Positions 34,497 through 43,574 of a DNA stretch of 64,000 nt are shown piece by piece. Numbering within the stretch: the stretch's first letter is position 1; every line of letters begins with the position of its first letter. Below the pieces are notes generated by a model, which worked only from the letters and a program-made list of their open reading frames with translations, ran no database searches and was not told the DNA's origin. The position numbers and the translations under genes are program-made. Source of the DNA: Neobacillus cucumis (GTDB taxonomy: Bacteria; Bacillota; Bacilli; Bacillales_B; DSM-18226); the NCBI RefSeq assembly GCF_016107705.1, contig NZ_JAEHGC010000002.1:434001-498000 (forward strand), in the 5' to 3' direction.

Positions 34497-35243
34497 TTAA
34501 TTTTGTAATGTTAATAAAAATAGCGACCGGTAAACAGGCCGTGTTATCTGCCGCATGAGATAAGCGGATTCCGTAGGATCGGATTTTCTTTTTGTATTTA
34601 AGAATTTAATAATTGTGCTGGCATTTCTTATTCCGACGCCATGGCCATAATACTTGTCATTGCCAAAATAAATTACGTTTTCAGCCCGCCAGTGGGGCTG
34701 CTTTGGATCGAAATCCGGATTATTGAAGTGGAGAACATCACCAGGGATAAAGTCATTTCCATCCTTTGGAAAGACGGGGAGGTCTTCATCAAATTGCCAA
34801 TCGAATAAATATAACCTTTTAAAATAAAGATTAAATAACTCCGGTCCAATCGTATAGAGGGTGGCAATATAGAGTACGATTGCGATCGCAGTTGAGCACT
34901 CAAAGGCATAGAGCTTCCCATTTTTTAAAATATCAAGTATAGCAGTAGAGGGTGCTGTGCCGGCCTTTAGTAAAAATCCACCATTCGGCAAGCGCTGCCA
35001 ATACTTTTTATTCGGAAAAGAATAAGTGAAGGTGGTAAACTTTACTCCGCTTTTATTCATCTGGGTTGCTGCTTTCATCGTGTTTTCCCTATACTGCAGC
35101 TCAAATTTCAGTTTATCTAACGATTGATACTCGTATATCACCGATAACGCTGCCATATGTTTAACAATGGCCCGCTGTTCCTTATCTTTAATCAATTTGG
35201 TAAGTTCCTCAGACTTAACAATCTGCCCATTTACCATAATCAT
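34497..35243 (-). CDS. tgl: spore protein-glutamine gamma-glutamyltransferase (transglutaminase)
   Basis: 248 residues, close to the known 245 of Bacillus Tgl, which cross-links coat proteins such as GerQ through glutamyl-lysine bonds late in sporulation. With ATG 35243 the catalytic Cys in YAFECSTA falls at residue 116, the position known for B. subtilis Tgl. That supports this start over the ATG 18 bases upstream, which would lie in the ribosome site AGGCGGGG. FNNPDFDPKQPHWRAENVI and DKYYGHGVGI are family-typical. It is monocistronic. Confidence 0.93.
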   Translation of the reverse strand: MIMVNGQIVKSEELTKLIKDKEQRAIVKHMAALSVIYEYQSLDKLKFELQYRENTMKAATQMNKSGVKFTTFTYSFPNKKYWQRLPNGGFLLKAGTAPSTAILDILKNGKLYAFECSTAIAIVLYIATLYTIGPELFNLYFKRLYLFDWQFDEDLPVFPKDGNDFIPGDVLHFNNPDFDPKQPHWRAENVIYFGNDKYYGHGVGIRNASTIIKFLNTKRKSDPTESAYLMRQITRPVYRSLFLLTLQN

Positions 35244-35328
35244 AAAACAACCCCGCCTCATACATAATCCTTCCTAAAACATATGAAACTTAATCGGGAT
35301 TCGTGCATCTATGTGAAATCACTCATAT

Positions 35329-35387
35329 GGTGCCTGTCACCCAAGAAAGACAAATCGCGAAAAATGTCCACCTGATGTGGACATTTT
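35329..35387. repeat. dispersed element, copy 6, with hairpin
   Basis: Core GGTGCCTGTCACC (35329-35341), then AAAATGTCCAC and GTGGACATTTT (35360-35387) forming an 11-bp perfect stem. The arrangement matches copy 5 at 30732. Confidence 0.8.
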
Positions 35388-35445
35388 CTAGGACCTGCCT
35401 CCTTGAATTTTTTTATCCTTATGGAGTGAACAAAATTGATGGTTT

Positions 35446-35467
35446 GTCCACGGGTGGTGCCTGTCAC
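35446..35467 (+). repeat. dispersed element, copy 7
   Basis: TTGTCCACGGGT leads into the core GGTGCCTGTCACC (35455-35467), just past the stop of the minus-strand gene at 35507. Confidence 0.75.
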
Positions 35468-35506
35468 CGAAAAGGGTCACCGTAAATGACTTCTTAATTG
35501 TCAACC

Positions 35507-36487
35507 TCATTTTATAATGTACTCATTTTTGAGAGTTTTGATGGCTTGTTTAGCGCGGTTCTTATAAGAGTGTGGGGAGACAGTTTTAAGGGCGTTTTCG
35601 CTGATGGCCTTACATTCTTCCGGGTGTTTTAAATAGTGTCGGACTAATTCAAGGGTTTGTTCTGGACTTGAAGATACGATCAGGTCTTCTCCCGGGGTAA
35701 ATAATTCTCTGACTCCATCGGTATCCGAGGTGAGAAAAAATCCTCCGGATGCCAAAATTTCATAGGTTCTTTGCGTTACCTGTGATTTATAGTTTTGCGG
35801 CCCAATAATAATTTGCGCAGAATTATACACCTTATAAGCATCCTTATATGGTAAATACCCATGAATCCAATTCTTTGGTATGCTTACCCCAAGAATATCA
35901 CCCATTTTATCCCAATCCTTCCCCCAGAAGTCAATCCGAATATTTTCTTCCAATAACGGTTTGATGAGAGTTGTAAGTGATTGGTTTCGAAAGTGTTGAG
36001 GGGACTGTTTCAGTACTTCAGGATAAGCATTTGCGACAACAGCAATCGAATATTTAGTATTGTAATTGGAACTAGGATAATGGATGCTGGGTTCGTAACC
36101 AAAATCTAAGTGTCCTGCGCGAATTCCTAGCTTTTTATAAAAGTTTACTAGTGGCTCACTTAATGTAAACACAAAGTCCGGTTTCATTCGTAAAATAAGT
36201 GGTAGGGAAAAATCCAGCGTAAAATGGGGGTCTTCAACAGCCCAATAAATATGGGGGATACCGGAAGCCTTTATTTGTTTCGCGATCAAATCCTGCTTCC
36301 AAACATTATCATTTTCTTCCCCCCATCCTTCAGAAAAAATAAGATCCGGTTTAAAGTGTGAGATTAAACGAGGAATAGTATTCTCACTTATTTTCCCAGA
36401 AACTAAAACTTTATGTCCAGCCTCCTTAAATCCGTTGGCCAAGCCATACATTAATAATTCATTACTATCTATAAAAAGAATTCTCAA
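35507..36487 (-). CDS. CgeB-like glycosyltransferase
   Basis: 326 residues. The N-terminal domain (MRILFIDSNELLMYGLANGFKEAGH, DLIFSEGWGEEND, IYWAVEDPHF) and the C-terminal glycosyltransferase-4-like part (FWGKDWDKMG, YKSQVTQRTYEILASGGFFLTSDTDGVRELF) match the CgeB/DUF3880 family. CgeB contributes to spore-surface maturation in B. subtilis. It should transfer a sugar to a spore or surface acceptor. Its neighbours are tgl and collagen-like/glycosyltransferase genes. Confidence 0.8.
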   Translation of the reverse strand: MRILFIDSNELLMYGLANGFKEAGHKVLVSGKISENTIPRLISHFKPDLIFSEGWGEENDNVWKQDLIAKQIKASGIPHIYWAVEDPHFTLDFSLPLILRMKPDFVFTLSEPLVNFYKKLGIRAGHLDFGYEPSIHYPSSNYNTKYSIAVVANAYPEVLKQSPQHFRNQSLTTLIKPLLEENIRIDFWGKDWDKMGDILGVSIPKNWIHGYLPYKDAYKVYNSAQIIIGPQNYKSQVTQRTYEILASGGFFLTSDTDGVRELFTPGEDLIVSSSPEQTLELVRHYLKHPEECKAISENALKTVSPHSYKNRAKQAIKTLKNEYIIK

Positions 36488-36687
36488 GTCCGTTACACCG
36501 CCTTATTTTTCTATCATTATATGTAGATTGGACAAACAGGGGACGGCATTCGTGGAAAGTTTCACGGAATGGGTGAAATCCACCAAACAAATTCTGACTA
36601 TTAACATATAGTAATCATGACGAAGGGAGAAACGATGGGGTTCGACCTTCCATTTTCATCAACTCTTAAAAAGAGGAGGGAAATAAA

Positions 36688-37314
36688 ATCGAACAAACAA
36701 GTAAAAAAAGATATGTCGCCTTAACATTTGATGATGGGCCATCGGAATACACTCCTCATATACTAAGGATCCTAAAATATTACCGAGTAAAAGCAACCTT
36801 TTTTATTGTAGGAAAGAATGTTACACAAAGTCAGCACCAAATCCTAAAACAATTAATCTCAAATGGAAATGTTCTTGGTAACCATACTTGGAACCATCCG
36901 AATATTACGAAACTAAGCCAAAAGAAGTTAACCGAAGAAATTGAAAGCACGAATCAAGTAATAAAAAAAATCACGAATCAGGAAGTACAAATCTTCCGTC
37001 CGCCTTATGGAGAAATAACCGAAGAGAGCGAAGGAACCGTCTTGGGACTAGGACTAATTCCCGTTCTTTGGGATTTAGATACATTGGATTGGAATCTTTC
37101 CATACAGGAGCCAATTGAGGAGCGTGTATCAAGGCAAATCCAGCGGGATCATATTATTCTGATGCACGATGGAGGTGGGCGAAGAGAAAAGACAGTCGAA
37201 GCACTGCCGAAAATCATCGAATATCTAAAAAACCAAGATTACGAATTTTTGACCATACCTGAATATTTTAGAAAGGTTTTTCATTTAGAACTTGGTTCTT
37301 CCAAAAAGCATTAA
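36688..37314 (+). CDS. polysaccharide deacetylase (NodB/CE4 domain) with non-canonical start or frameshift
   Basis: The frame carries all five CE4 motifs: TFDDGPS, HTWNHP, RPPYG, DTLDW and LMHDGG, giving a complete 208-residue domain that should remove acetyl groups from peptidoglycan or chitin-like polymers. No ATG, GTG or TTG occurs in frame before 37042, which would cut off the first three motifs. GAGGAGGG (36673-36680) lies seven bases before an ATC at 36688, exactly where a start is expected. Alternatively, an ORF from ATG 36635 (ribosome site GAAGGGAG) could shift -1 at the A7 run 36703-36709 and enter this frame. No signal peptide is seen in either version. It may be functional, a sequence error or a pseudogene. 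Confidence 0.7.
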   Translation: MEQTSKKRYVALTFDDGPSEYTPHILRILKYYRVKATFFIVGKNVTQSQHQILKQLISNGNVLGNHTWNHPNITKLSQKKLTEEIESTNQVIKKITNQEVQIFRPPYGEITEESEGTVLGLGLIPVLWDLDTLDWNLSIQEPIEERVSRQIQRDHIILMHDGGGRREKTVEALPKIIEYLKNQDYEFLTIPEYFRKVFHLELGSSKKH

Positions 37315-37328
37315 ATATTCTTATACAA

Positions 37329-37363
37329 AAAATGGCTAAGAGTGTCTGCTCTAGCCATTTTTC
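37329..37363. terminator. terminator after the deacetylase
   Basis: AAAATGGCTA and TAGCCATTTTT pair around a 13-base loop; usable in both directions between convergent genes. Confidence 0.8.
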
Positions 37364-37388
37364 ATTTTAATTCACTTGAATTTTCCAA

Positions 37389-37607
37389 TCAGGAAAAAGC
37401 AAGATAAATGATATACACAACAATTGCTGCAATTGCGATGATATAGGTTAAAAAAACAGGATTAAGCAAAATAGGATGTCTTTGAATATTTTCGTGTATT
37501 TCTTCATCATATTCACTATTACTAGTGCTGAATGCTTTACCCGTTTTAAAAGTATAAATTAACCCAGCCACCATGATTATTACTATTATCGCCAAAATAT
37601 ATATCAT
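37389..37607 (-). CDS. small two-span membrane protein
   Basis: 72 residues from ATG 37607, chosen because AAAGGTGGG lies six bases upstream; a longer in-frame start (37673) has none. Membrane segments at about 1-21 and 50-71 flank an acidic loop (STSNSEYDEEIHENIQRHP). It is not recognised. It has no operon partner. Confidence 0.6.
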   Translation of the reverse strand: MIYILAIIVIIMVAGLIYTFKTGKAFSTSNSEYDEEIHENIQRHPILLNPVFLTYIIAIAAIVVYIIYLAFS

Positions 37608-37731
37608 AAGAATCCCACCTTTCATCTTATTTTTTGAAAAAAGGTGTTTTTTATTCAATTGAAAAAAATTCATGAGGGCAATTTGGTTCGAAAAGATGGG
37701 ATGGAAGGAGGGATTTAAGGGTATTTTATAT

Positions 37732-37763
37732 AAAAAAGTACACGGATTTCAACCTGTACTTTT
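37732..37763 (-). terminator. terminator of the glycosyltransferase gene
   Basis: AAAAGTACA and TGTACTTTT form the stem; on the minus strand TTTTTTATA follows. Confidence 0.75.
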
Positions 37764-37786
37764 GCATTGTTATAAAATGAAATAGT

Positions 37787-38857
37787 TTATTTTTTTATAA
37801 AATTTTTTAAAATGGTTCTATTTTTTAAAATTAAATCGTGCTCTGGATTGTAAGTTCTTGCAATTTCAATATGCTCTAAAGCCTTTTGGTAATCTCCTAA
37901 GTGGGAGTAGCAAACGCTAAGCTGAAGATGGGGTATCCAGGAAGAGCAGGCATGATTAGTTATTCCGCCCGTATCGATCGCTGGTAATTGAGTGGCGAAT
38001 TGAAACCAATGGACCGCTATTTCTGGGCAATTGATTTGTAAAAAGAAAAATCCTAATCGGCAGCAGGACTCGGCACGAGGAGGACCGAATTTTAATGCGT
38101 TTAAAGCACTGTGAATGGCGGTGTCCATTTTTCCTAATGCGGCATAACATTCAGCAATGCGGCCATGTGCTTGGATTACATCCTCAATCCAGCATTTTTC
38201 CGATTTTAAAAATTTTTGATAAAAGTGGATGGCATTTTTGTATTGTTGATGGTCATAGAGCTCGTTTGCATAATAGTATAAATCTCTTGGAGAAAACGAT
38301 GCTCCATTTTTATAACGTTGTTCGTAAATTCGCAGGTTTCGATCACTGTTCTTATGTGCTCTTTTATGCGTAACAGCAATATCGCTGTGAATCATTTTTC
38401 CTCGGACTTCAAGAAATTCATGAACAGCACCCTGCCATTTAAATTGATTTTCCCTTTTCACCATTCTAACCTGCCTTAGACTCACAAGGACGTTACCTGA
38501 TTCATCAAAGCCGGCAAGATATTTCATGGTTACAGCATCAATGTCGGACGTTATGGAATGTTTCAATTGCTCAAGTTTTATAGATTCATCCTCACTAAAA
38601 ACATCGTCGGCATCCATGGTAAGAATATAATCCATTTGAGCATGGCTGAAAGCGAAATTACGTGCAGCGGAGAAATCATCCACCCATTGAAAATGATAGA
38701 TTTTAGACCCATAGTGTTTAGCGATTTCTATTGTCTGATCGTTTGAACCAGTATCAACAATGATGATCTCATCGACAATATTTTTAACAGAATCCAAACA
38801 GCGGCCAAGTGTTTTTTCTTCGTTTTTGACAATCATACACAAACTAAGGGAAATCAT
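37787..38857 (-). CDS. glycosyltransferase family 2 with C-terminal TPR-like repeats
   Basis: 356 residues. A GT-A domain (ISLSLCMIVKNEEKTLGRCLDSV, DEIIIVDTGSNDQT, metal motif MDADDVF) covers about 1-200. A helical tail with TPR-like repeats (RDLYYYANELYDHQQYKNAIHFYQKFL, GRIAECYAALGKMDTAIHSAL, LSVCYSHLGDYQKALEHIEIA) follows, as in protein O- and S-glycosyltransferases. It lies directly downstream of a collagen-like gene, whose Thr-rich triplets are plausible acceptors. ATG 38857 is chosen with GGAGGAG six bases upstream. A hairpin at 38877 separates the two genes. Confidence 0.85.
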   Translation of the reverse strand: MISLSLCMIVKNEEKTLGRCLDSVKNIVDEIIIVDTGSNDQTIEIAKHYGSKIYHFQWVDDFSAARNFAFSHAQMDYILTMDADDVFSEDESIKLEQLKHSITSDIDAVTMKYLAGFDESGNVLVSLRQVRMVKRENQFKWQGAVHEFLEVRGKMIHSDIAVTHKRAHKNSDRNLRIYEQRYKNGASFSPRDLYYYANELYDHQQYKNAIHFYQKFLKSEKCWIEDVIQAHGRIAECYAALGKMDTAIHSALNALKFGPPRAESCCRLGFFFLQINCPEIAVHWFQFATQLPAIDTGGITNHACSSWIPHLQLSVCYSHLGDYQKALEHIEIARTYNPEHDLILKNRTILKNFIKK

Positions 38858-38876
38858 TTGTTTCTCCTCCAAAAAT

Positions 38877-38908
38877 CTACCTGCATCTTATTAAAAGAAT
38901 GCAGGCAG
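38877..38908 (-). terminator. hairpin between collagen-like gene and glycosyltransferase
   Basis: CTACCTGCAT and ATGCAGGCAG pair with one wobble; on the minus strand ATTTTT follows. Likely a partial terminator lowering downstream expression. Confidence 0.65.
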
Positions 38909-38915
38909 ATTCATC

Positions 38916-39296
<381 letters not shown>

Positions 39297-39507
39297 ATTC
39301 GTCACCTCCAAGAAATTAATTAATATAAACTATTAAATTGTCGGACAAGTTGTTCTAGGTAAAATATCATTAAAGATAAATTTTTGTTTTAGCTACCTCA
39401 TAACAGCTTGCCTCCTAAATCTATGATATTAACCATCACCTTAATTGGTGTTCGATTTTTACTGAAATCGACAAAATATGCGATTGCCATACGAGGACAA
39501 TAGAAAA

Positions 39508-39569
39508 GGTGACAGGCACCGTTCGTGGACAAATTGGTTGTTTTGTACGTGTGGAATGGACATTAATGG
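39508..39569 (+). repeat. dispersed element, copy 8
   Basis: Core GGTGACAGGCACC (39508-39520), then GTTCGTGGACAAA and TGTGGAATGGACA, the same order as copy 1. Confidence 0.8.
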
Positions 39570-39584
39570 GTGTTACTATATCTG

Positions 39585-39605
39585 CCATTCTAAGAATGGT
39601 ATAAT
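39585..39605 (+). promoter_or_regulatory. 15-bp palindrome abutting the -10 box of the glutaredoxin gene
   Basis: CCATTCTAAGAATGG (39585-39599) is symmetrical apart from its centre and touches TATAAT (39600-39605). It occupies the promoter spacer, a typical place for a repressor or MerR-type site. No clear -35 is seen. Confidence 0.5.
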
Positions 39606-39641
39606 TTCAGTAAGTATTTTATTTGGAGGAGAAAACTTTAT

Positions 39642-39884
39642 ATGAACAAACAAGTCATCGTCTACACAACTAATGACTGTATTGAATGCACTATGGTTAA
39701 ACAGGTTCTGACACAAGAAGGAATTCCTTTTGAGGTTAGGGATATATCAGTGAATTGCGCATACCAAAAGGAAGTCGAGAAATTCGGTTTTCTGGGTGTT
39801 CCGGTAACAGTCGTTGGAAATCACGCAGTTAAAGGCTTTACCAATGAATTGAAGGAATTAATTGAGATTGCAAAAGGGATATAA
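39642..39884 (+). CDS. glutaredoxin-like protein (NrdH-type)
   Basis: 80 residues, a minimal thioredoxin fold with the redox motif CIEC at residues 13-16 (TTNDCIECTMVK), the cis-Pro of GVPVTV and a C-terminal GF motif. These small proteins reduce disulfides, often for ribonucleotide reductase or stress responses, drawing electrons from thioredoxin reductase. TTTGGAGGAG precedes the ATG. It is monocistronic, with a palindrome over its promoter and a hairpin after it. Confidence 0.88.
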   Translation: MNKQVIVYTTNDCIECTMVKQVLTQEGIPFEVRDISVNCAYQKEVEKFGFLGVPVTVVGNHAVKGFTNELKELIEIAKGI

Positions 39885-39969
39885 ATTTTGGCTATTAACG
39901 TTAAAAAGTATCGATAAACTGCATTTCTATCATCCTCACTCTATTATTGAAAAGGATTATGCTCCGGAC

Positions 39970-40000
39970 ACCACGAATTTATTTATATAGTGGTTTTTTT
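39970..40000 (+). terminator. hairpin with T-run after the glutaredoxin gene
   Basis: ACCAC and GTGGT enclose a 15-base loop, followed by TTTTTT. Confidence 0.6.
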
Positions 40001-40023
40001 ATAGAAAAAGGAGGTTGGTTGGA

Positions 40024-40950
40024 ATGGTTTTGAATCCGAAAATGAAGTATTTTATCGAAAACTTATTACCAAAATACCCTGAGGGATATACGCCGACACT
40101 TGAAGACATCCGTGCCCGCGTCAGTACAGTTCCGCCTGGAAGTGTTGATGTGGTTCATCATGTATACGACCGCACCATATCTGGGCCCGAAAGTGACATT
40201 CCAATTCGAATTTACACACCGGAAGGAGATGGACCTTTTCCAATTGTTGTTTATTTCCATGGCGGAGGCTTTGTATACGGTGGCTTAGAAAGTCATGATG
40301 CCGTTTGCCGCAGCATTGTGAAAGCATCACAGCATATTCTAGTTTCGGTTGATTACCGCTTGGCTCCGGAAAACCCATTCCCGGCCGCACCAAATGATTG
40401 CTTCGCTGCAGCCAAATGGGTATATCAAAACGCAGTGGAATTGAATGGCGACCCCACTAAACTATCAGTAGCGGGTGACAGTGCCGGAGGAAATTTAGCC
40501 ACGGTCGTTGCCTTGAGGGCAATTGAAAAAGGTGGACTAAAAATCTCAAAACAAGTGCTGCTTTATCCAGTTGTCGACCATTACCAGCCTGAAAAATATG
40601 CCTCCTACATAGAAAACGGCAGCGGTTATTTTTTAACCACCGATGCAATGGCCTTATTCAGCAAGCTTTATGTTCAATCCGAGAAATACGCGGAAGATTT
40701 CCATGCTGCACCGATAACATCCCCGGACCTGAGCGGTCTGCCGCCTGCCTTCATTATTACCGCCGAGTTTGATCCGCTTAGGGATGAAGGGGAGTTGTAT
40801 GGGGCAAAGCTCCGAGAAGCTGGAGTATCGGCAGTGGTCCGAAGGGAAAAAGGCCTCATTCATGGCTTTTTTAATCTCTTCAGCTTAATCGATTCGAAGG
40901 AAGACATCTCAGACGTCTATGAGGCGATAGGAGAATTTTTAAATAAATAA
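40024..40950 (+). CDS. alpha/beta hydrolase, hormone-sensitive-lipase-type esterase
   Basis: 308 residues. Oxyanion-hole motif FHGGGFVYGG, nucleophile GDSAGGN, catalytic Asp in EFDPLRDEG and His in LIHGFFNL complete the family IV (HSL) esterase set. It should hydrolyse short-chain esters in the cytosol; no signal peptide is seen. ATG 40024 is chosen with AAGGAGG nine bases upstream; TTG 40015 overlaps it. Single gene with its own terminator. Confidence 0.92.
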   Translation: MVLNPKMKYFIENLLPKYPEGYTPTLEDIRARVSTVPPGSVDVVHHVYDRTISGPESDIPIRIYTPEGDGPFPIVVYFHGGGFVYGGLESHDAVCRSIVKASQHILVSVDYRLAPENPFPAAPNDCFAAAKWVYQNAVELNGDPTKLSVAGDSAGGNLATVVALRAIEKGGLKISKQVLLYPVVDHYQPEKYASYIENGSGYFLTTDAMALFSKLYVQSEKYAEDFHAAPITSPDLSGLPPAFIITAEFDPLRDEGELYGAKLREAGVSAVVRREKGLIHGFFNLFSLIDSKEDISDVYEAIGEFLNK

Positions 40951-40956
40951 ATTGAT

Positions 40957-40992
40957 AAAAATCGTCCTTTATTGTGCGGGGACGATTTTTTA
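40957..40992 (+). terminator. terminator of the esterase gene
   Basis: AAAAATCGTCC and GGACGATTTTT form the stem, followed by T. Confidence 0.85.
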
Positions 40993-41073
40993 ATTCTTTT
41001 TTCCACCAAATAACTGTAAAATAATCATGGCATTACCTTCTTCATGGAAGAGTTTTTAGATAGGAGTACAATC

Positions 41074-42441
41074 ATGAAGCAAACTTTTACTTTAACAGAA
41101 AAAACAAAGCAAATTATTATTCTATTGGTTCCAATTTTAATTACTCAGCTTGGAATGTTTTCCATGGTGTTCTTTAATACGATTATGTCTGGAAAATACA
41201 GTTCGTCTGATCTTGCCGGTGTGGCCATTGGTTCCTCGATATGGAATCCAATTTTTACAGGGTTAAGCAGTATCCTGCTTGCCGTCTCGCCGATTGCAGC
41301 TCAAAGATATGGTGAAAGGAAAACTAAAGAGGTATCCTCGAGTGTGAAACACGGTATTTATCTATCCCTAATAATAGGTGTGCTAGTCCTAATTCTTGGT
41401 GCCATTTTTTTAGATATCATTCTCGATCTAATGAATTTGCATGAGAGTGTTCGGAAACCCGCCTTTGAGTATTTGGTGGGATTAAGTTTTGGAATTATTC
41501 CTCTTTTTCTCTTCAATGTTTTACGGTCGTTTATTTATGCACTTGGGAAAACACGTGTTGTGATGGTAATTCTACTATTATCTCTACCTATCAATTTCTT
41601 TTTAAATTATGTGTTGATTTTTGGGTATTGGGGATTCCCAGAGCTTGGGGGAGGGGGGGCCGGTTATGCAACCTCGATTACGTATTGGTTTATTGCCGCA
41701 ATGACGGTGTTTATTATTAAGACGCAGGCGCCATTTTCCACTTATCAAGTGTTTAACCATTTAAAAGAATTCTCTTGGTCTGAATGCAGGGGAATTTTAA
41801 AAATCGGCGTGCCGATGGGGCTGTCTACCTTTTTTGAGACGAGTATGTTTGCAGTGGTAACCATCCTGCTCAGTAAATTCAGCGTTACTACGATCGCTGC
41901 TTACCAATCTGCGTTAAACATCGTCTCGTTCCTTTATATGATTCCAATCAGTATTTCAATGGCGCAAACCGTATTAGTTGGTTTCGAGGTTGGCTCGGGC
42001 CGCAATAAGGATGCGAAGCACTACAGCTGGTTAGGAGTTTTTTTAGCTGTCTTAATGGCACTGGTTACAGGACTATTGGTTGTAACTTTCCGCTATGATG
42101 TTGCGGGATTTTATTCGAATGAACGGGCCGTCATCAATTTAACCGCTCATTTTCTCGTTTTTGCCTTATTTTTCCAAATGAGTGATGCCATACAGGCAAC
42201 GGCACAGGCAGCGTTAAGAGGCTATAAAGATGTGAATCTTGCATTTATTATGACCTTAATCGCTTACTGGCTCATTTGTCTTCCGGTCGGTTATGGGTTG
42301 GCGAATTTTACAGACATGGGAGCGGCTGGTTATTGGATTGGCTTAACAGTAGGGCTTCTTTCGGCGGGAATTGCATTATCACTTCGTTTGATTTATATCC
42401 AGAGGCGCAAATTTGCTAGTGTCGAAGTTCGTGAAAATTAA
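41074..42441 (+). CDS. MATE family efflux transporter
   Basis: 455 residues with twelve hydrophobic segments in two related halves. Typical segments are LVPILITQLGMFSMVFFNTIMSG, ALGKTRVVMVILL, IGVPMGLSTFFETSMFAVV and ATAQAALRGYKDV. It exports cationic drugs or metabolites using Na+ or H+ gradients. ATG 41074 is chosen with GATAGGAG upstream. Single gene with a strong terminator; no adjacent regulator. Confidence 0.93.
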   Translation: MKQTFTLTEKTKQIIILLVPILITQLGMFSMVFFNTIMSGKYSSSDLAGVAIGSSIWNPIFTGLSSILLAVSPIAAQRYGERKTKEVSSSVKHGIYLSLIIGVLVLILGAIFLDIILDLMNLHESVRKPAFEYLVGLSFGIIPLFLFNVLRSFIYALGKTRVVMVILLLSLPINFFLNYVLIFGYWGFPELGGGGAGYATSITYWFIAAMTVFIIKTQAPFSTYQVFNHLKEFSWSECRGILKIGVPMGLSTFFETSMFAVVTILLSKFSVTTIAAYQSALNIVSFLYMIPISISMAQTVLVGFEVGSGRNKDAKHYSWLGVFLAVLMALVTGLLVVTFRYDVAGFYSNERAVINLTAHFLVFALFFQMSDAIQATAQAALRGYKDVNLAFIMTLIAYWLICLPVGYGLANFTDMGAAGYWIGLTVGLLSAGIALSLRLIYIQRRKFASVEVREN

Positions 42442-42450
42442 GTATAAAGC

Positions 42451-42483
42451 AAAAAAGCGGTGAAATGGATTCACCGCTTTTTT
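42451..42483 (+). terminator. terminator of the MATE gene
   Basis: AAAAAAGCGGTGAA and TTCACCGCTTTTTT form a perfect 14-bp stem with a five-base loop. Confidence 0.9.
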
Positions 42484-42551
42484 GTCTGCCCTTCTAGGTT
42501 GCTTCAGTCCTGCACTTGTCGTGGCTGACCAAGGTGCTTCCACTTTTCATA

Positions 42552-43451
42552 CTAAGCCGCTTTCTTTTGTTCAATTGGTCTATGTCTTTGCTGTTGAATC
42601 AAGAAACAAAACACACCGAACAGAACAAGAGTCCCGCCAAAAATCTGCCAGCCAGCAAGAGTTTCTCCTAAAAATAACATGGATAAGGCAGTTGCCCCGA
42701 CAGGCTCCCCTAAGATGCTCATTGAAATGGTGGTTGCATTGACATAGTTTAATAGCCAATTGAAAATTACATTTGCTAAATTTGGTATAACAGCAAGTAA
42801 AACAAAGATTCCCCATTCACGTGCACTGTAGCCGCCAAGCGGGATTCCTGATACGAGGTTGTAAAAGGCTAAAAAAATCGCAGCGATCCCAAAAACAGAA
42901 AAGCTATAGATCCAGTGGGAGACCTTTTTAACGACTCTTTGTCCGATTAAAAGGTACATAACAACCGCAATTACACTTAGAAATGAAAGGAAGTCACCGG
43001 TTATTGCTTTTTGGCTTAAGGCGAAGTCTCCCCAGCCGACCATAATGGCTCCAATTACGGCGATACCCATCATTAAAATTCTTGAGAGGGTGGTTCTTTC
43101 TTTAAAAAGAAAAAAGCCGCCAATTAATGCAATAATCGGTTGTAATGCAAGAATAATCGTCGAACTGGCAACGGTTGTCAGTTTTAAGGACCCAAACCAA
43201 AGCGCATAATGCAGGGCTAAAAATAGACCTGAAAAAATCAGAAAATACCATTCTGTTTTTGCTATTTTGCTAAAGTCTCCTCGCTTCCGCCATGCAAACG
43301 GTGCAAGCAATAAACAAGCAAGCCCCATCCGATACATGCTTAAAATCGTTGCGGGAGCATGGGACCATTTTACAAAAATTGCAGAAAACGAAATGGCGAC
43401 AATGGAAAATACTAATGGAAAAACGATGGATCTAGAGTTGGACTGTTTCAC
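42552..43451 (-). CDS. EamA/DMT-family membrane exporter
   Basis: 299 residues, ten membrane segments in two EamA halves (AISFSAIFVKWSHAPATILSMYR; SWLL-type second half with MSILGEPVGATALSMLFLGETL, the conserved second-repeat signature). The C-terminus is Gln/Lys-rich. A metabolite exporter of unknown substrate. GTG start with AAGGGGATAAA upstream. Unrelated in detail to the EamA protein at 30795. Confidence 0.88.
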   Translation of the reverse strand: MKQSNSRSIVFPLVFSIVAISFSAIFVKWSHAPATILSMYRMGLACLLLAPFAWRKRGDFSKIAKTEWYFLIFSGLFLALHYALWFGSLKLTTVASSTIILALQPIIALIGGFFLFKERTTLSRILMMGIAVIGAIMVGWGDFALSQKAITGDFLSFLSVIAVVMYLLIGQRVVKKVSHWIYSFSVFGIAAIFLAFYNLVSGIPLGGYSAREWGIFVLLAVIPNLANVIFNWLLNYVNATTISMSILGEPVGATALSMLFLGETLAGWQIFGGTLVLFGVFCFLIQQQRHRPIEQKKAA

Positions 43452-43574
43452 TTTTATCCCCTTATCTATCTAAATTATTAGAAAATCGTTCATTAAGAAA
43501 CAATTATAGAACGTTATACGTTATTCTTCAATAATATTTCGAGTAATAATGAGGAGGGGAGACCCTCCTTGTTA

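Larger units (their letters stand above)
39297..39641. other. intergenic region before the glutaredoxin gene
   Basis: It holds the leader of the collagen-like gene, dispersed element copy 8 (39508), and the palindrome and -10 box of the glutaredoxin gene. The middle part (39320-39500) is AT-rich and shows no ORF or strong structure. Confidence 0.5.

Noticed and set aside
35303..35485. 60-codon plus-strand frame
   Set aside because: It lies across two dispersed repeat copies and a terminator hairpin, with no ribosome site.
42482..42742. 86-codon plus-strand frame after the MATE gene
   Set aside because: It overlaps the MATE terminator and is antisense to the EamA gene end.
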